This document shows, one piece after another, positions 61,736 through 64,000 of a stretch of DNA of 64,000 bases. How positions within the stretch are numbered: the first letter of the stretch is position 1; the number at the start of each line of letters is the position of its first letter. The notes under the pieces were generated by a model. The model was not told the DNA's origin. It was given only the letters and a program-made list of their open reading frames with translations, and made no database searches. This stretch comes from Campylobacter sp. CNRCH_2014_0184h (GTDB lineage: Bacteria; Campylobacterota; Campylobacteria; Campylobacterales; Campylobacteraceae), in the NCBI RefSeq assembly GCF_025772985.1, contig NZ_JAKMTB010000003.1:62001-126000 (forward strand), given 5' to 3'. The position numbers were made by a program, and so were the translations under genes.

Positions 61736-64000
61736 ATGAAAGAAATAGATTCTGATGTTGTTTTATTAAAATGTGATCAAGTAAATTACAAAATTTATCT
61801 TCCAGGTAAGGATGTAGATTATATACAGAAAAAAATTTACAACGAATTGATTCCTTATGAATATGAAATGTTGCAGGGTATATTAGAGAGAGCAAAAAAG
61901 GATACCATTATAGTTGATATAGGGTCTAATATAGGCAATCATTCTTTATATCTTGCAGCACATGGTTTTGATATATATGCTTTTGAGGCTAATCAAGAAC
62001 TTTGTGATATCTTTAAGATGAGTATAGAATTAAATGGATTCAAAAAAATAAAACTGCATGAATTTGGATTATCAGATAAAAAAGAAACAGCAATTTTAGA
62101 TAATCTAAATCCAGAAAATTTAGGAGGTCAATCTTTAAAAATTAAAGATTCTGGTAATATTGTTTTATATCCTCTTGATGATATAAAATTTGAAAAAGAT
62201 ATTTCTGTATTAAAAATAGATGTAGAGGGAATGGAAGTTAAAGTTTTAAATGGTGCAATCAATACTATAAAAAAACATAGACCATTTTTATATATAGAAG
62301 CTATTAGTAATGTTGAATTTAGAAAAATTAATGTTATACTAGAAAAATTAGATTATGTTTATTGGAATACTTTTAATGCAACCCCAACACACTTGTATTA
62401 TCCAAAAGAGCAGCTAAAGGATAAAGATATATTATCCAATATATCTTATCATAAAACCTTAGAATCATATAGGATTACTCAGTCTTTAAATTACAGTAAA
62501 AGAATATCTTCAGAAATTTCTAAAATTGCTGAAATTGTTTCCAAAAATAGCACTGATCTATATGCAAAAATAAATGCTCTAGAATCTCAAAAAGAGAAAT
62601 GGAATGAAATAGAATTGGAGCAAATTAAAGAAATTAGTCAACTCCAATCACAAAAAGATAAGCTTGAACAAGATTTGCAATTTCATAAAGAGAAACTAGA
62701 TACAACATTGGTAAATTATGCAGGTATGATGGCAAGATTTAAAAAACAAGAAATCTTGCAGAAAAAACTTTTAGTAGATAATAAAATTTACCAAAGAAAA
62801 GCAAACGAAGCTTTGAGTAACTTTAAAGACATGAGTGCAAGGAGTGAAAAATATCGTCAAGAAATAATTTTTAAAGATAATGAAATAAAAAGACTAGAAA
62901 ATACTTTATCTTATAGAATAGGTAATCGTATTGTAAATGCTAAAAACATAAAAAATGTTATCTTACTACCTTATCATTTATATATGGAGTATAAAAGTTT
63001 TAAATCAAGGCGAAAGAATAAAAATACATTAAAACAAACTAATAAAATAAGAAAAACAATAGCAAATAGCCCAAATGCTATAAAACAACAATTTATCAAT
63101 AAATTTGATGATATAAAAAATATGAAAATTGCTTGCATAATGGATGAATTCACATACACTTCTTTTAAATATGAGTGTGATTTGTTACAGTTAAGTCCAG
63201 ATAATTGGAGAAACGAAGTTATCGCTTTTAAACCTGATTTATTATTTATAGAATCAGCTTGGCAAGGAAAAGATTCTTTGTGGAAGTTAAAAATCTCAGG
63301 ATTTTCCACAGAGCTCCAAGAACTTATAAAATATTGTAGAGAAAATGGTATCGCTACTGTATTTTGGAGCAAAGAAGATCCGGTTCATTTTAATACTTTT
63401 CTATCTATAGCTCGCTCTGTTGATTTTGTTTTTACAACTGATATTGATTGTATTCCAAAGTACAAATTTTATGTCGGACATGAAGATGTATATTGTTTAC
63501 CTTTTGCAGCTCAAACAAAAATACATAATCCCATAGAAGAATTTGATCGTAAAGATGAATTTAATTTTGCAGGGTCGTATTATTTACGATATCCTCAAAG
63601 ACAATTAGATTTTGAAAATCTTATAAGTGCAATAAAGTTATATAAAAATATTAGTATTTATGATAGAAATTTCAATAATTTTCATCCTCATTACTCTTTT
63701 CCAGATTGCTATAAAGATATGATTATAGGAAATTTACCTTTTAATGAGATTATAAAAGCATACAAAGGTTATAAATTTGGGATAACAATGAACACTGTCA
63801 AGCAATCTCAAACAATGTTTGCCAGAAGAGCTTTTGAGCTTATAGCATGCAATACTTTTGTTGTGAGTAATTTCTCTAGAGCTTTAAGAAATTTTTTTGG
63901 TGATTTAGTGATATCATCAGATGATACGAATGAGTTAAAAAATAAATTAAAGCTAGCATGTGAAGATGAGATGTATTATAAGAAAATAAAATTAAATGCT
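61736..64000 (+). CDS. FkbM methyltransferase / coiled-coil / CgeB-like glycosyltransferase (partial)
   Basis: An open frame of 755 codons that continues past the window. Residues about 55-200 form an FkbM-type SAM methyltransferase (VDIGSNIGNHSLYLA near 61, LKIDVEGMEVKVL near 159). Residues about 255-390 are a coiled coil. A short module LSYRIGNRIVNAK lies at about 391-403. From about 440 there is a CgeB-like glycosyltransferase domain (IACIMDEFTY; FNFAGSYYLRYPQRQ; MFARRAFELIACNTFVVSN). It lies nine bases after wecC, so it probably methylates and elongates the capsule sugar. Acceptor and donor sugars are unknown. Confidence 0.85.
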   Translation, partial: MKEIDSDVVLLKCDQVNYKIYLPGKDVDYIQKKIYNELIPYEYEMLQGILERAKKDTIIVDIGSNIGNHSLYLAAHGFDIYAFEANQELCDIFKMSIELNGFKKIKLHEFGLSDKKETAILDNLNPENLGGQSLKIKDSGNIVLYPLDDIKFEKDISVLKIDVEGMEVKVLNGAINTIKKHRPFLYIEAISNVEFRKINVILEKLDYVYWNTFNATPTHLYYPKEQLKDKDILSNISYHKTLESYRITQSLNYSKRISSEISKIAEIVSKNSTDLYAKINALESQKEKWNEIELEQIKEISQLQSQKDKLEQDLQFHKEKLDTTLVNYAGMMARFKKQEILQKKLLVDNKIYQRKANEALSNFKDMSARSEKYRQEIIFKDNEIKRLENTLSYRIGNRIVNAKNIKNVILLPYHLYMEYKSFKSRRKNKNTLKQTNKIRKTIANSPNAIKQQFINKFDDIKNMKIACIMDEFTYTSFKYECDLLQLSPDNWRNEVIAFKPDLLFIESAWQGKDSLWKLKISGFSTELQELIKYCRENGIATVFWSKEDPVHFNTFLSIARSVDFVFTTDIDCIPKYKFYVGHEDVYCLPFAAQTKIHNPIEEFDRKDEFNFAGSYYLRYPQRQLDFENLISAIKLYKNISIYDRNFNNFHPHYSFPDCYKDMIIGNLPFNEIIKAYKGYKFGITMNTVKQSQTMFARRAFELIACNTFVVSNFSRALRNFFGDLVISSDDTNELKNKLKLACEDEMYYKKIKLNA

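Noticed and set aside
1..64000. CRISPR arrays, insertion sequences, prophage and integrases
   Set aside because: No regularly spaced direct repeats and no transposase, recombinase or phage structural proteins were seen in any frame.

Overview
The window is a gene-dense, strongly AT-rich stretch from an epsilonproteobacterium of the genus Campylobacter. The evidence is the fused ispDF gene, the flagellar order fliA-fliM-fliY, short AT-rich spacers, and blocks that keep C. jejuni gene order (for example dps-pgi-galU, dapD/mrp/ispDF/regulator/ATP-sulfurylase-like/pgpA, katA-ankyrin gene, ridA-dcuC-metC-lyase-prpD-feoAB, acpP-fabF-accA, kpsMTEDF). The blocks are arranged differently from C. jejuni as I remember it, which would suit the C. 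lari group. The species cannot be fixed from sequence alone. There are no rRNA genes, insertion sequences, CRISPR arrays or prophage genes. There is one tRNA, tRNA-Phe.

Layout. 1-4645: a flagellar run (3' end of a probable flhG, a small membrane protein gene, fliA, fliM, fliY), then a LOG-family gene and mnmA, with overlapping or nearly abutting ends. 4816-8924 (minus): a small secreted protein, pgpA, an ATP-sulfurylase-like nucleotidyltransferase, an atypical orphan response regulator and ispDF. 9032-11308: mrp and dapD. 11289-14831 (minus): a lipase-like protein, dps, pgi and galU. 14906-17793: yigZ, a sigma-54-type flagellar-regulon candidate, a small conserved gene and an ABC-F ATPase. 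17847-25192: a membrane protein with a degenerate GGDEF domain, a phosphohexomutase, tilS, rimO, prfB, and a UspA/K+-channel gene pair.

25205-27814 is an accessory patch: a protein of short 'DUF285/BspA-like' repeats and an SGNH-like surface-modification protein whose 3' end carries an 11-G tract (phase variation). 27817-35294: a YeiH-type transporter with its LysR regulator, murD, mraY, gpmI, fabG, acpS and fliL. 35359-47531 is a metabolic region flanked and divided by two paralogous YheO/DauR-type regulators: katA with its ankyrin partner, argH with a Dcu transporter, then a tight five-gene operon ridA-dcuC-metC-(PcaB-like lyase)-(MmgE/PrpD). That operon looks like a fumarate-releasing amino-acid or aminopolycarboxylate catabolic route with no assigned substrate, and it is the most interesting metabolic lead here. 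It is followed by feoAB, tenA and the fatty-acid genes acpP-fabF-accA.

53185-64000: tRNA-Phe, a ferritin-like DUF455 gene, and the capsule locus. The export genes kpsM, T, E, D, F lead into wecB and wecC (UDP-ManNAc and UDP-ManNAcA synthesis) and a large FkbM-methyltransferase/coiled-coil/CgeB-like glycosyltransferase gene that runs off the window. A short tail module around a 'YKLGQA' motif appears twice in the phase-variable protein at 26014 and once more in the capsule protein, linking the two loci.

Limits: everything is from reading the sequence. No database search, folding or HMM was run. Promoters and operators are motif calls only.
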